Positions 20,595 through 29,498 of a stretch of 64,000 nt of DNA are shown piece after piece. A program made the position numbers and the translations under genes. Positions within the stretch are counted from its first letter, which is position 1; each line of letters begins with the position of its first letter. The notes beneath the pieces were generated by a model. The model was not told the origin of the DNA, searched no databases, and was given only the letters and a program-made list of their open reading frames with translations. The stretch is from NCBI GenBank assembly GCA_003553445.1, contig PWEK01000061.1:1-64000 (forward strand), given 5' to 3'. Source of the DNA: Elusimicrobiota bacterium. GTDB taxonomy: Bacteria; CG03; SLGR01.

Positions 20595-22297
20595 TCCGCC
20601 CCCCTCTTTTGAGAAAGAACAACCCTGTCAGGAGGGATAGAAAGGTAACTCATCAATGATTTCGCCACCCTTGAAAAGACCGGGGCGGCAACATGCCCGC
20701 CCCAATGTAGTTCACCCCCCGGTTCATCAAAAATAACTAAAATTGCAACCTCCGGTTCATCAGCCGGAATGAAACCCCCGAAAAGCGCAACAAATCTGTC
20801 CTCTTCATAAGACATTTTTTCAAGGTTAAATTTCTGTGCTGTTCCGGTCTTTCCGGCCACGGAATAACCTCCAACGGCGGCCCGCTCACCTGACCCCCTC
20901 TCAACGGCCTCCCTTAATATATGCCTCAGTTTTCGGGAATTCTCCTCACTTATGACCCTTCTTATTTTCAACGGCTCCATTTCTTTAATTCTTCCCTTTT
21001 CTTCAATTGCCTGGACAATCCTGGGTTCATATAAAACCCCTCCATTCGCAACAGCCGAAATTGCTCCTATAAGCTGAATAGCCGTAACCCCAATTTCCTG
21101 TCCAAATGAAATTCTTGACAGACTTGTTCCCGACCACCTGTCAGGCTTTCTTAAAATACCCCTGGTTTCACCGGGAAGCCTTACTCCCGTAAAATTACCA
21201 AACCCGAAATCCCTGGCATACTTATATAAAAGGTTTTCTCCAAGAAGGGAACCAATTTTGGCCATCCCTATATTTGACGAATGAACCATACAGTCCATAA
21301 AACTAAGCTCATCATGCGAATTAAAATCCCTTATAGGAAACCCCCCGACATCATATGTGCCTCCTTCACAGTCAATCATTTCGTCAACATCCATCAACTT
21401 TTCCTCCAGTGCCGCCGCGGCTGGCACTATTTTGAAAGTTGACCCCGGTTCAAACACATGAGATACAACCATGTTTTTTAAATTATCGGCAGCTGTATAG
21501 CTGCCCGCATTGCTGTCATACGAAGGGCAAACCTCCATGCCCAGTATTTTTCCATTATTCACATCCTGAACAACCGCCATTGCCCACCCTGCCTCGTTCT
21601 CTTTGATTCCAGCCAGAAGTTCTCTTCTTAATATATACTGAATGTTCTTATCTATACTCAAGACTATATTACCGGGTCTTTCCTCCGTATTATCATCCCG
21701 GGCGCTGTAAATAGTTCTGCCCCTGGCATCCCTGACCTTATTCTTATTCTCTACGCGCGCTGTAAGAAGCTCATTATAGTAAAACTCTATTCCAGACAAC
21801 CCCTGATTGTCGGTACCCACACACCCTAACACATTCACCCCGATTGGAGAGAAAGGATAATACCTGTGGTTTTCCCTGAAAAGTTCTATTCCCCTGTTGG
21901 AATAAGGAAAAAGATCTTCCACTTTTTCTGGAGAAACATGCCTTGCAAGCCACGTGAAGCGGCTCCTTCCTTTTACAGCCCGCCTTACCTGCTCTTCACT
22001 CATATTAAGAGAAGACGCAGCAGCGCGTATTATATTCTGCCGATCCCCCGGATCAGATATTGGCCTGAACCCCACTGAATATGTGTGCCTGTTAAGAGCA
22101 AGCTCTTTACCGTTTCTATCTATAATAGAGCCCCTCATAATAGTATTTCTTCCAGAATTAATTGTATAATTTCTGCGCGCTACTGCGGTGAACTTTGAGT
22201 GTCTTAGAATCTGTATTGCAAACAGACGAAACCCTATACCGAATAGGCATAGAAATACAACTCCGGAAAGTAAAACAATTCTTATTTTTAATTTCAT
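20591..22297 (-). CDS. ftsI: Division-specific penicillin-binding protein (PBP3/FtsI family transpeptidase)
   Basis: PBP dimerisation domain plus transpeptidase motifs: EPGSTFKI (SxxK), SSN (HSSNIGMAKIG), KTGTAQK. Confidence 0.93.
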   Translation of the reverse strand: MKLKIRIVLLSGVVFLCLFGIGFRLFAIQILRHSKFTAVARRNYTINSGRNTIMRGSIIDRNGKELALNRHTYSVGFRPISDPGDRQNIIRAAASSLNMSEEQVRRAVKGRSRFTWLARHVSPEKVEDLFPYSNRGIELFRENHRYYPFSPIGVNVLGCVGTDNQGLSGIEFYYNELLTARVENKNKVRDARGRTIYSARDDNTEERPGNIVLSIDKNIQYILRRELLAGIKENEAGWAMAVVQDVNNGKILGMEVCPSYDSNAGSYTAADNLKNMVVSHVFEPGSTFKIVPAAAALEEKLMDVDEMIDCEGGTYDVGGFPIRDFNSHDELSFMDCMVHSSNIGMAKIGSLLGENLLYKYARDFGFGNFTGVRLPGETRGILRKPDRWSGTSLSRISFGQEIGVTAIQLIGAISAVANGGVLYEPRIVQAIEEKGRIKEMEPLKIRRVISEENSRKLRHILREAVERGSGERAAVGGYSVAGKTGTAQKFNLEKMSYEEDRFVALFGGFIPADEPEVAILVIFDEPGGELHWGGHVAAPVFSRVAKSLMSYLSIPPDRVVLSQKRGAE

Positions 22298-22656
22298 CAG
22301 TTTGCCTTTGCGCTGTCGGGAGTAAACAGATTTCTCAGAGCCAGGATAAAAGCGCCGGGGATTCCTTCCCTTTCAAAATAAGGCTCCTCTTCTATTGCAA
22401 ACACCCTTAGCCTCCCTCCTTCCGGTGGAGCCATTCCATACTGCTGCCTGCTGATACGGTCGATATTTGCAAGAGAACCCCGCGTATTAACCTCTCTTAA
22501 AAGCTGCTGTCTGTCTACTTCAAGCTGCCTGCACTCTTCCTTTAGTGAGGCCAGGCGGTACCCCATCTGAAATATAGTAATCTGCTGCCAGGTAATGAAA
22601 ACCAGAAACATAAATATTACTGTAAAAACCGTTACGATATTTTTTGTTCTGCTCAT
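22297..22656 (-). CDS. ftsL: FtsL-like short bitopic division protein
   Basis: Single TM plus short coiled coil between rsmH and ftsI; positional call. Confidence 0.65.
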   Translation of the reverse strand: MSRTKNIVTVFTVIFMFLVFITWQQITIFQMGYRLASLKEECRQLEVDRQQLLREVNTRGSLANIDRISRQQYGMAPPEGGRLRVFAIEEEPYFEREGIPGAFILALRNLFTPDSAKAN

Positions 22657-23603
22657 TAAACCTTCTCCTTTAATATCTCAAAAACCCTCATTTTTGCGCT
22701 TCTGGCCGAAGGGTTTTCTGATATTTCAGTCGCAGTTGGAGATTTTCCGGAAACCTTAACCTCTTTTATCAGGGGGCGCTTCCGGTCAGCGCCGCACCTG
22801 CAGAGAGGAAAATTCTCGGGGCATCCGCATTTTCCTGAGAGTTCGGAGAAGATGCCCTTAACAACCTTTGCTTCAAGAGAGTGGTACGTTAACAAAACAA
22901 GCCTGCCGCCTTTTTTTATAACATCGCAGCACGCCTTCATCCCCCTCCTCAGTTCCCCGAGCTCATCATTTATATATATTCTAATTGCCTGAAATGTCTT
23001 TGTCGCCGGGTGAATATTTTTTCTGCACTCAGCAGCCAAAGCGGCTATTTCAGCCAGCTCGCGGGTATACATTATGGGTTTTTCTTTTCTTTTCCTCACA
23101 ATCTCCTCTGCAACCCTCTTAGAATTCCTCTCCTGCCCAAATCTCTTAATCACTCTTAAGAGCTCTTTTTTATCTGCTCTGTTAATCCATCTGTATGCCG
23201 GCTCGCCCGAATGGGGGTCATACCTCATATCCAGGAGCTCATTCTTTAAAAAACTCATACCCCTGCCCGATTTTTCAATATGCCTTTTTGAAAAACCCAG
23301 ATCTAAAAGAACAGAAGAAACCCTGTCAATGCAGTTTTCTCTTAAGAACGGCTTTATATACGCGTATGAGCCGCTGCCTGAAATCAATCTTGTTTTTACC
23401 CCGGACAACCTTTCCTCCGCCACGGAAAGCATCTCTTTATCCCTGTCAATTAAAACAAGAACTCCACTGCCCCCCAAAACCCCGGCTATTTTTTCAGCGT
23501 GGCCGCCTTCGCCCGCCGTTCCGTCTACAACGGTATCTCCGGAATGAATCTTCATTGCCCGAATTACCTGCGAAACCATAACGGGTTTATGTGAGTATTT
23601 CAA
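22656..23603 (-). CDS. rsmH: 16S rRNA (cytosine1402-N4)-methyltransferase
   Basis: DGTAGEGGHAEKI, LDLGFSKRHIE, TKTFQAIRIYINDEL, LTYHSLEAKVVK. Confidence 0.96.
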   Translation of the reverse strand: MKYSHKPVMVSQVIRAMKIHSGDTVVDGTAGEGGHAEKIAGVLGGSGVLVLIDRDKEMLSVAEERLSGVKTRLISGSGSYAYIKPFLRENCIDRVSSVLLDLGFSKRHIEKSGRGMSFLKNELLDMRYDPHSGEPAYRWINRADKKELLRVIKRFGQERNSKRVAEEIVRKRKEKPIMYTRELAEIAALAAECRKNIHPATKTFQAIRIYINDELGELRRGMKACCDVIKKGGRLVLLTYHSLEAKVVKGIFSELSGKCGCPENFPLCRCGADRKRPLIKEVKVSGKSPTATEISENPSARSAKMRVFEILKEKV

Positions 23604-23619
23604 TGTGCTTTCATATCTC

Positions 23620-24051
23620 TCAAAAATCTATTTCCGTCATATTCTCTGCCAGATCCGAATAACTATCTTCACATTTCTTTGAATATTTTTCCCATTCATC
23701 CGGATTCCAGAGTTCAATGCGATTTACCATACCTATAAAAGTACATGAGGAAGTGATGCTCGAAAAGCTTATAAGCCTTTCCGGAATAAGTATCCGCCCC
23801 TGACTGTCAGTATTTATCTTTTTAGCCCTTGAAAGAAGAAACCTGGAGAAACCCCTCGCATCCTTTTTGGCCAGCGGCATACTCATAATTTTTTCGGTCA
23901 CTTTCTTCCATTCATTTTCCGGAAATAGAAAAAGACATTTTTCAAGACCGGCAGTTATTACCCAATTCTTTCCTATTCTAAATTCCGCCGGAACGAAAAC
24001 CCGTTTCTTCTTATCGACGTTGTGATTATACTCACCTATTAAATTCACCAC
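23620..24051 (-). CDS. mraZ: Transcriptional regulator MraZ; GTG start (24051 or the second GTG at 24048)
   Basis: GEYNHNVDKKKRVFVPAEFR, DSQGRILIPERLI double AbrB-like repeats; first dcw gene. Confidence 0.92.
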   Translation of the reverse strand: MVNLIGEYNHNVDKKKRVFVPAEFRIGKNWVITAGLEKCLFLFPENEWKKVTEKIMSMPLAKKDARGFSRFLLSRAKKINTDSQGRILIPERLISFSSITSSCTFIGMVNRIELWNPDEWEKYSKKCEDSYSDLAENMTEIDF

Positions 24052-24104
24052 TTTCCTCCACTTTCCACCACTAAATATATAACAAATAAACCCTATGGTG
24101 TCAA
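24042..24104 (-). promoter_or_regulatory. mraZ/dcw promoter (TTGACA-17-TATATA) followed by three 10-bp direct repeats, a putative MraZ operator
   Basis: Minus strand: TTGACA (24104-24099), 17-nt spacer, TATATA (24081-24076), then GTGGTGGAAA GTGGAGGAAA GTGGTGAATT (24071-24042). Confidence 0.8.
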
Positions 24105-24244
24105 ACCAGTGATTCGTTATTCCAACAAAATATTTCAGAAATGCAAATTCTGGCTAAAGACTACTGACAAAAAAGTTTTGCCGGCTGGCTGAAGTTTTGA
24201 TTATTTCCATGTATGTCATTGAAAAACATTTTGCCTTAAAAGAT

Positions 24245-24265
24245 AAAAACCGGCCTTTTGACCGG
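24245..24265 (-). terminator. Rho-independent terminator downstream of the HAMP protein gene
   Basis: Minus strand CCGGTC-AAAA-GGCCGG-TTTTT hairpin plus U-tract. Confidence 0.72.
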
Positions 24266-24316
24266 GAAAAAATCAGCTATTCGATGTGGTTTATTTTAGT
24301 TTATATGTAATGGTTT

Positions 24317-24766
24317 TTATGAAGAGGATTTATTCTTTTCTTCAAATATTTCTTTTATTTCAGGGTTTTTTATGGAAGATGTTTCCAGTTTTTCAGAAAG
24401 AATATTGATTTCTCTGGCTGTCTCTTTAAACTCGTCCCCTTTTCTTAAATTGATTTTTTCATTAAATTTACCGCTGTTAATCTCTTTTAATGTTTTCTCA
24501 AGTCTAAAAACAGGCCCTACTATCTTGCCGGAGAGGAAGATTCCGGCCAGGAATGCAAATCCAAGAATTACTACCATCCTGCTGAGATAATTACTCCAAC
24601 TTATTTCTTCAAGAATATTTACCATCTCAAATCTGCGGGACAGTTCATAGTATAATAAGGAAATTGAAGCCACAGCAGCAATCAATACAAATATTAAAAT
24701 TGTCAGAGCGTATTTAAACTGATATTTCTTTCTGCTTAAGTATTTTTTTCTTTTATAATCTTCCAT
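24317..24766 (-). CDS. Stand-alone two-TM HAMP-domain membrane protein (start re-assigned to MEDYKRKKYL)
   Basis: Two TM helices followed by HAMP-like GPVFRLEKTLKEINSGKF...RKGDEFKETAREIN. The track ORF start at 24820 lies inside rnpB. Confidence 0.7.
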   Translation of the reverse strand: MEDYKRKKYLSRKKYQFKYALTILIFVLIAAVASISLLYYELSRRFEMVNILEEISWSNYLSRMVVILGFAFLAGIFLSGKIVGPVFRLEKTLKEINSGKFNEKINLRKGDEFKETAREINILSEKLETSSIKNPEIKEIFEEKNKSSS

Positions 24767-24779
24767 TTTAAAAAAATAA

Positions 24780-25019
24780 TTCAGGCGGCTCAGTAAGCCG
24801 GATTCTGTTTTAACGGTCATTTATCTTTGCGGCCTACCCGGGCCTTTTAAACTGCGAGCAACAGCATAAGGCCCCTATTTGACCTTGCTTCAGGCGGGGT
24901 TTAGCCTTTTCACTACAGCTTACCTGTACCTTGTTTCTGTGCCACTTTCCCGCCATGCTCTATGAAGTCCGGACTTTCCTCTTCCTTTACCGGGAAGCGA
25001 CCGATCATCGCCGCCTGAA
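24780..25019 (-). ncRNA. rnpB: RNase P RNA, compact bacterial form
   Basis: P1 TTCAGGCGGC/GCCGCCTGAA, P4 strands GAGGAAAGTCCGG and ACAGAATCCGGCTTA, GCAAGGTCAAATAGGGG, CCCGGGTAGGCCGC. Confidence 0.92.
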
Positions 25020-25028
25020 ATCCGTTTT

Positions 25029-25733
25029 TTAATCTTCCATATAAAGGTATCTGCTGCAGCCGTCACAACGCACCATCTTCTCCTCCTGTATAACCTCATT
25101 AATGGTTTGAGGTCTAAGATGTATGTGGCACCCGCTGCAGCTTGTGCCATCGGCTTTTGCAACAGCTATACCCTTTCTAACTTCGCGAAGTTTTTTATAT
25201 TCTTTTATGAGCTCAGGATCTATGCTTTCTTCCAAGGGCCTTATTTTTTCTTTCACTTCACTAAGGTTTCTTTTCATCTTTTCAATATCCCCCCTGTAAG
25301 ATTCCTTCTTTTTTTCTATGTTTTCCTTTTCGCTGTCAAGAAGCTTTTTTTCTTCTTCTATCTTTTCTTCTGTATTGTCAATCTCTTCATAAATCTCAAT
25401 TATCTCACTCTCAACCCTGTCGATTTTATTTTCAACCGATTTAATCTCTTTCTGCATGGATTTATATGCCTCGTTGCTTTTTAGTGTATTGAGTTTCTCT
25501 TTATTCTTTTTTACAGTTTCTTCATTTTTCTGCAATTCAATTTCTTTTTCCTTAAGTTTAACTTTAATGTTCTTTAACGCTTCCTTAAAATCTTCTATAT
25601 TCTTTTTAAATTTTTTCTTTTTATTATCTTCTTCTTCTATGAGCTGGGGAAGCTCACATAGCCTGTCCTTTATGTCGTCTTTTATGTTGTCTAACTTTTG
25701 AAGTTCAAGCAGTTTTTTTATTTCTTCTTTCAT
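25029..25733 (-). CDS. Coiled-coil C4 zinc-ribbon protein (CT398/HP0958-like)
   Basis: Long coiled coil plus C-terminal CSGCHIHLRPQ...MVRCDGCSRYLY zinc ribbon. Confidence 0.85.
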   Translation of the reverse strand: MKEEIKKLLELQKLDNIKDDIKDRLCELPQLIEEEDNKKKKFKKNIEDFKEALKNIKVKLKEKEIELQKNEETVKKNKEKLNTLKSNEAYKSMQKEIKSVENKIDRVESEIIEIYEEIDNTEEKIEEEKKLLDSEKENIEKKKESYRGDIEKMKRNLSEVKEKIRPLEESIDPELIKEYKKLREVRKGIAVAKADGTSCSGCHIHLRPQTINEVIQEEKMVRCDGCSRYLYMED

Positions 25734-25745
25734 TTTTCCTTTTCA

Positions 25746-25822
25746 TGGTGGGCAATGCAGGACTTGAACCTGCGCCCTTTCGGATGTGAACCGAACGCTC
25801 TTGCCAGCTGAGCTAATTGCCC
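25746..25822 (-). tRNA. tRNA-Val(CAC), CCA encoded
   Basis: Minus: GGGCAAT acceptor / ATTGCCC; anticodon loop TTCACAT closed by TTCGG/CCGAA; T arm GCAGGTTCAAGTCCTGC; ACCA end. Confidence 0.93.
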
Positions 25823-25858
25823 CAGATTTCCTCTTCTTACGGTTTTTAGCATTTTTGT

Positions 25859-25935
25859 TGGTGGGCCCACCAGGACTCGAACCTGGGACAACCTGATTAT
25901 GAGTCAGGTGCTCTAACCAACTGAGCTATGGGCCC
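25859..25935 (-). tRNA. tRNA with CAT anticodon (elongator Met or Ile2), CCA encoded
   Basis: Minus: GGGCCCA/TGGGCCC acceptor; loop CTCATAA closed by CCTGA/TCAGG; T arm CCAGGTTCGAGTCCTGG. Confidence 0.92.
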
Positions 25936-25949
25936 GTAAATCTATATTA

Positions 25950-25977
25950 TTTTTATCTATTTTTTCAGTTATGTCAA
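25950..25977 (-). promoter_or_regulatory. Putative promoter for the tRNA pair
   Basis: Minus TTGACA (25977-25972), 16-nt spacer, TAAAAA (25955-25950), just upstream of tRNA(CAT). Confidence 0.5.
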
Positions 25978-26006
25978 TGATAAGCACGAAGAAAAGCTAA
26001 ATATTT

Positions 26007-27719
26007 CTATTCTTCCAGGTGCAGGTATTCACGTAACCGCTTGCTTCTGTTTGGATACTTGAGCTTTTTTAACGCCTTTGCCTCTATCTGCCTGACACGC
26101 TCCCTTGTTACACCGAAATATTTCCCTACTTCTTCAAGAGTTCTTGGATACCCGCCCTCCAAACCAAAACGAAGCTTTATGATTTTTGCCTCCCTTTCCT
26201 TTAGGGTACCCAAAACATTTTCAATTTCTTTCCTCCTTAAAGATTGCATCGTGGCATTATCCGGGGTCTGTCCCTCTCTGTCTTCTATGAAATCCTCAAG
26301 CCTGCTGTCCTCATCATCTCCTATCGGTGTATCCAGAGAAATAGGCTTCTGCCTTATTTCCATAATTCGTCTTATCTTATCCGGTTCTAAATCCAGCTCT
26401 TCAGAATACTCCTCAACAGTAGGGTTTCTGCCGTAATGCTGTCTCCATTTCCTTGATACCTTTGAAAGCTTATTCATAATTTCCTTCATATGAACCGGAA
26501 TCCTTATAGTGCGGGCCTGGTCCGCAATAGCCCTGTTAATAGACTGCCTTATCCACCATGTGGCATATGTCGAAAACTTAAAACCCTTTTTGTATTTAAA
26601 CTTATCAACCGCCTTCATCATACCTATGGAGCCTTCCTGTATTAAATCAAGAAGGGACAAATTTGGGTTGGTGTTCTTTTTAGCTATCGAAACCACCAGC
26701 CTGAGATTAGCTCTTACAAGAGTCATTTTACCTTCATTTATCTTCTGTTCATGCTCGTATACTTTCTTTATCGTTCTTCTGGCCCGCTCCAGGTTCATAT
26801 TAAGCCTTCTTGTATACCCGCTCATGCTAAGCTTAATGCCTTTTATTTCCTCTTTTAGTTCTTCTGCCCGTTCAGGGCTCAATCCGCTTTTTTCAATCAT
26901 ACCATCCGCCGTCAAGCGCCCCTTTCTGTAACGGGTGTGCAGCTTCTTTAAATCCTCATAAGAACATGAAATTCCGCTTAGCTTTCGCGACATTCTTCTG
27001 TCCAGCCTGTAAACGGGTTCAGCCTCATCTTTAAACTTCTCTATTATTTTTTTTATTACTGATTTTCTTAACTCAAGAGAAAGAACGGAATCCACAATTG
27101 CTTTTATTTCTTCTTCTATTTCTTCTCTAAGTTTATTCTTTTCCTTCTCGCTTATTCTGGTGTTTTTTAATTTATTTTCTCTACGGTGGATCTTTCTTTG
27201 ACGCCTTTTGACCTCATTATATACAGAGTTTACTTTTTCCCTCATCCTCCGCAGTATTTCATCTGTTTTCTTTCCCCTTTTCATAATGTCCCGCGGGGAA
27301 ATATTATCATTTTTCAGGTCTTCCGCTATTTTTTTAAACTCATCTATTCCAAGTGGTGTTCCCAGAATCAGCCTTACCAGAGCCTGTTCGTTTTCCTGTA
27401 TGTTTTTTGCCAGATACATCTCCTGCGTCCTTGTGAGAAGAGGCTCCTTACCCATTTCGCTCAAATACATCTTTATCGAATCTGTTGACGTCAGTGAGGG
27501 TGGCGGGGTCCTTTTTACGCCGGTTTCGTCTTTCCTGCTCTTCGCAATCTCTCTTTTTCTTTCATCAATTACATTTATATTTGCCGTTTCTATTTTATCA
27601 AAAAGCTCATCTACATCAGACGGCTCAAGATTCTCTTCATCAAGATGTTCGTTTATTTCCTGATAGGTTAACACCCCTTTTTTAACGCCCTTCGAAATTA
27701 GTTTTTCTATATCAGCCAA
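26007..27719 (-). CDS. rpoD: RNA polymerase primary sigma factor (sigma-70)
   Basis: Region 1.1, region 2 ([44 protein letters not shown]), region 4 HTH ([27 protein letters not shown]). Confidence 0.97.
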   Translation of the reverse strand: MADIEKLISKGVKKGVLTYQEINEHLDEENLEPSDVDELFDKIETANINVIDERKREIAKSRKDETGVKRTPPPSLTSTDSIKMYLSEMGKEPLLTRTQEMYLAKNIQENEQALVRLILGTPLGIDEFKKIAEDLKNDNISPRDIMKRGKKTDEILRRMREKVNSVYNEVKRRQRKIHRRENKLKNTRISEKEKNKLREEIEEEIKAIVDSVLSLELRKSVIKKIIEKFKDEAEPVYRLDRRMSRKLSGISCSYEDLKKLHTRYRKGRLTADGMIEKSGLSPERAEELKEEIKGIKLSMSGYTRRLNMNLERARRTIKKVYEHEQKINEGKMTLVRANLRLVVSIAKKNTNPNLSLLDLIQEGSIGMMKAVDKFKYKKGFKFSTYATWWIRQSINRAIADQARTIRIPVHMKEIMNKLSKVSRKWRQHYGRNPTVEEYSEELDLEPDKIRRIMEIRQKPISLDTPIGDDEDSRLEDFIEDREGQTPDNATMQSLRRKEIENVLGTLKEREAKIIKLRFGLEGGYPRTLEEVGKYFGVTRERVRQIEAKALKKLKYPNRSKRLREYLHLEE

Positions 27720-27749
27720 TATCTTCTCCTCCTCCTCTTAAATTTTTAT

Positions 27750-29498
27750 TTAATGTTTTCCTTTTCCTGTTTTTAATGCTTTTGCTATTTGCGAAAATTC
27801 CTTCTTTTTTTTCTCATCTACAGGCTTATTTAAATCGATTAATTTTTTTATTTCAAGCCCTATTTTATCATAATGTTCCTTAAGCCTGCAATCCCTTAAA
27901 ACCCCTGAAAGCTCCTCAAGATAGCTAACCGGATCCGATGTGTTCAATTCGCAAACAGTTAAACGCGAAAGAATCTTTCTCTCTTTTTCTTCCGCAGACG
28001 AAATCATCTTCTGAACATCACATGAAAAATTCTCTATATAATCCTTAAGCATTTTTGAGTACTTTCCTGTGGATGAGTATTCCATGTTTTTCAATGTCTC
28101 GTTTTCTTTGATTAATTCCGGTCGATAAATCAGTACGTGAAGAACCTCTCTGGCGGCCCTTTCTTTTCTTGATAAAATCTCCATCTCCGATTTTTCACGG
28201 ATAAACGATTTTCTTCCGGAGGAAATCCTGCTCATTTCAATCTTAAGCGCTTCTTCTGAAACACCCAGTCTTTCAGAAACCATTTTTACGGCTTCCTCCT
28301 TTTTTACAGGGTTAATTATTTTACTGATTACGGGGGCTATGTCTTCCGCAATTTTTGATTTCCTGACACCTTCTTCTTTAATCTCATTATGGTTTTCCAT
28401 GCTGTGTTCAAGCCTCCACTGAATCATTGACACTGAACCTTCCAACATTTCCATAAATATTTCTTTATTTTCTCTTATCACATCCTCCGGATCTTTACCT
28501 TCCGGAAGCACGCACACTCTCCCGGGAACATCGGATTCTAAAAGTATATCAATCCCTCTTGAAGCAGCCCTTCTGCCGGAAGCGTCGGAATCAAAAGCGA
28601 GAATCACCTCATCCGCCATATGTCTTATCCTCTTTACATGATCTTTTGTAAGGGAAGTGCCCAGCGCTGCCGTTGCCCATTTAACACCATATTGATGAGC
28701 TGCAACCACATCCATGTACCCTTCCAACACTATAATTTTTCTCTTCTCTCTAATATTTTTCTTAGCGTGATACAGCCCGTACATTAGTCTTCTTTTTTCA
28801 AAAACCCTGTTCTGTGCAGTGTTTAAATACTTCGGCTGTTCTCTATCATCGATACCCCTTCCTCCGAACCCAACAAACCTCCCCCTTTCATCTCTGATAG
28901 GGAATATTATTCTATATCTGAATTTGTCGTAAAAAACCCCTGATGTATTTTGCCCGACGAGATCGGCTTTTAAAAGAAGCTCTCCCTCCACGTTATCACT
29001 CAATGCTCTCTTTACCAGCTGATTACCCGGGGGAGCGTAACCTATCATAAACTCTTCTACTTGCTTCTTGGTCAATCCCCTATTTTTTAAGTACCGCAGG
29101 GCTCTCTTACCCTTCGCGCTTAATAGACACCTGTGATAAAAAGCCGCCGCCCGTTCATTAAGGTTTAGTATCTCCCGCCTGATTCTGTCTGATTTACCTC
29201 TTCCAGGGGACTCTTCTATCTTAATATGACTACGCTCTGCCAAGCGATGAAGTGCTTCAGGGAAACTAACTCCTTCCATCTTCATAATGAAATTAAATGC
29301 ATTTCCCGACTCCCCGCAACCGAAACAGTGGTATATCTGTTTTTGAGGTGATATCACAAAAGAAGGATCATTATCCGAATGAAAAGGACAGAGTGACTTG
29401 AAATTTGAACCGGCTTTTTTCAAAGACAAATATTCTTCAGCAAGAGCAACTATATCTGTTGACTCCCGTATTCTATCTATTGTTTCCTCTTTAACCAT
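27750..29498 (-). CDS. dnaG: DNA primase
   Basis: CHC2 zinc finger (CPFHSDNDPSF...YHCFGCGESG), Toprim VLEGYMDVVAAHQYG, AFDSDASG. Confidence 0.96.
   Translation of the reverse strand: MVKEETIDRIRESTDIVALAEEYLSLKKAGSNFKSLCPFHSDNDPSFVISPQKQIYHCFGCGESGNAFNFIMKMEGVSFPEALHRLAERSHIKIEESPGRGKSDRIRREILNLNERAAAFYHRCLLSAKGKRALRYLKNRGLTKKQVEEFMIGYAPPGNQLVKRALSDNVEGELLLKADLVGQNTSGVFYDKFRYRIIFPIRDERGRFVGFGGRGIDDREQPKYLNTAQNRVFEKRRLMYGLYHAKKNIREKRKIIVLEGYMDVVAAHQYGVKWATAALGTSLTKDHVKRIRHMADEVILAFDSDASGRRAASRGIDILLESDVPGRVCVLPEGKDPEDVIRENKEIFMEMLEGSVSMIQWRLEHSMENHNEIKEEGVRKSKIAEDIAPVISKIINPVKKEEAVKMVSERLGVSEEALKIEMSRISSGRKSFIREKSEMEILSRKERAAREVLHVLIYRPELIKENETLKNMEYSSTGKYSKMLKDYIENFSCDVQKMISSAEEKERKILSRLTVCELNTSDPVSYLEELSGVLRDCRLKEHYDKIGLEIKKLIDLNKPVDEKKKKEFSQIAKALKTGKGKH

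Noticed and set aside
24920-25162. 80-aa minus-strand ORF overlapping rnpB and the Zn-ribbon gene
   Set aside because: Out of frame with the zinc-ribbon protein and runs into RNase P RNA.
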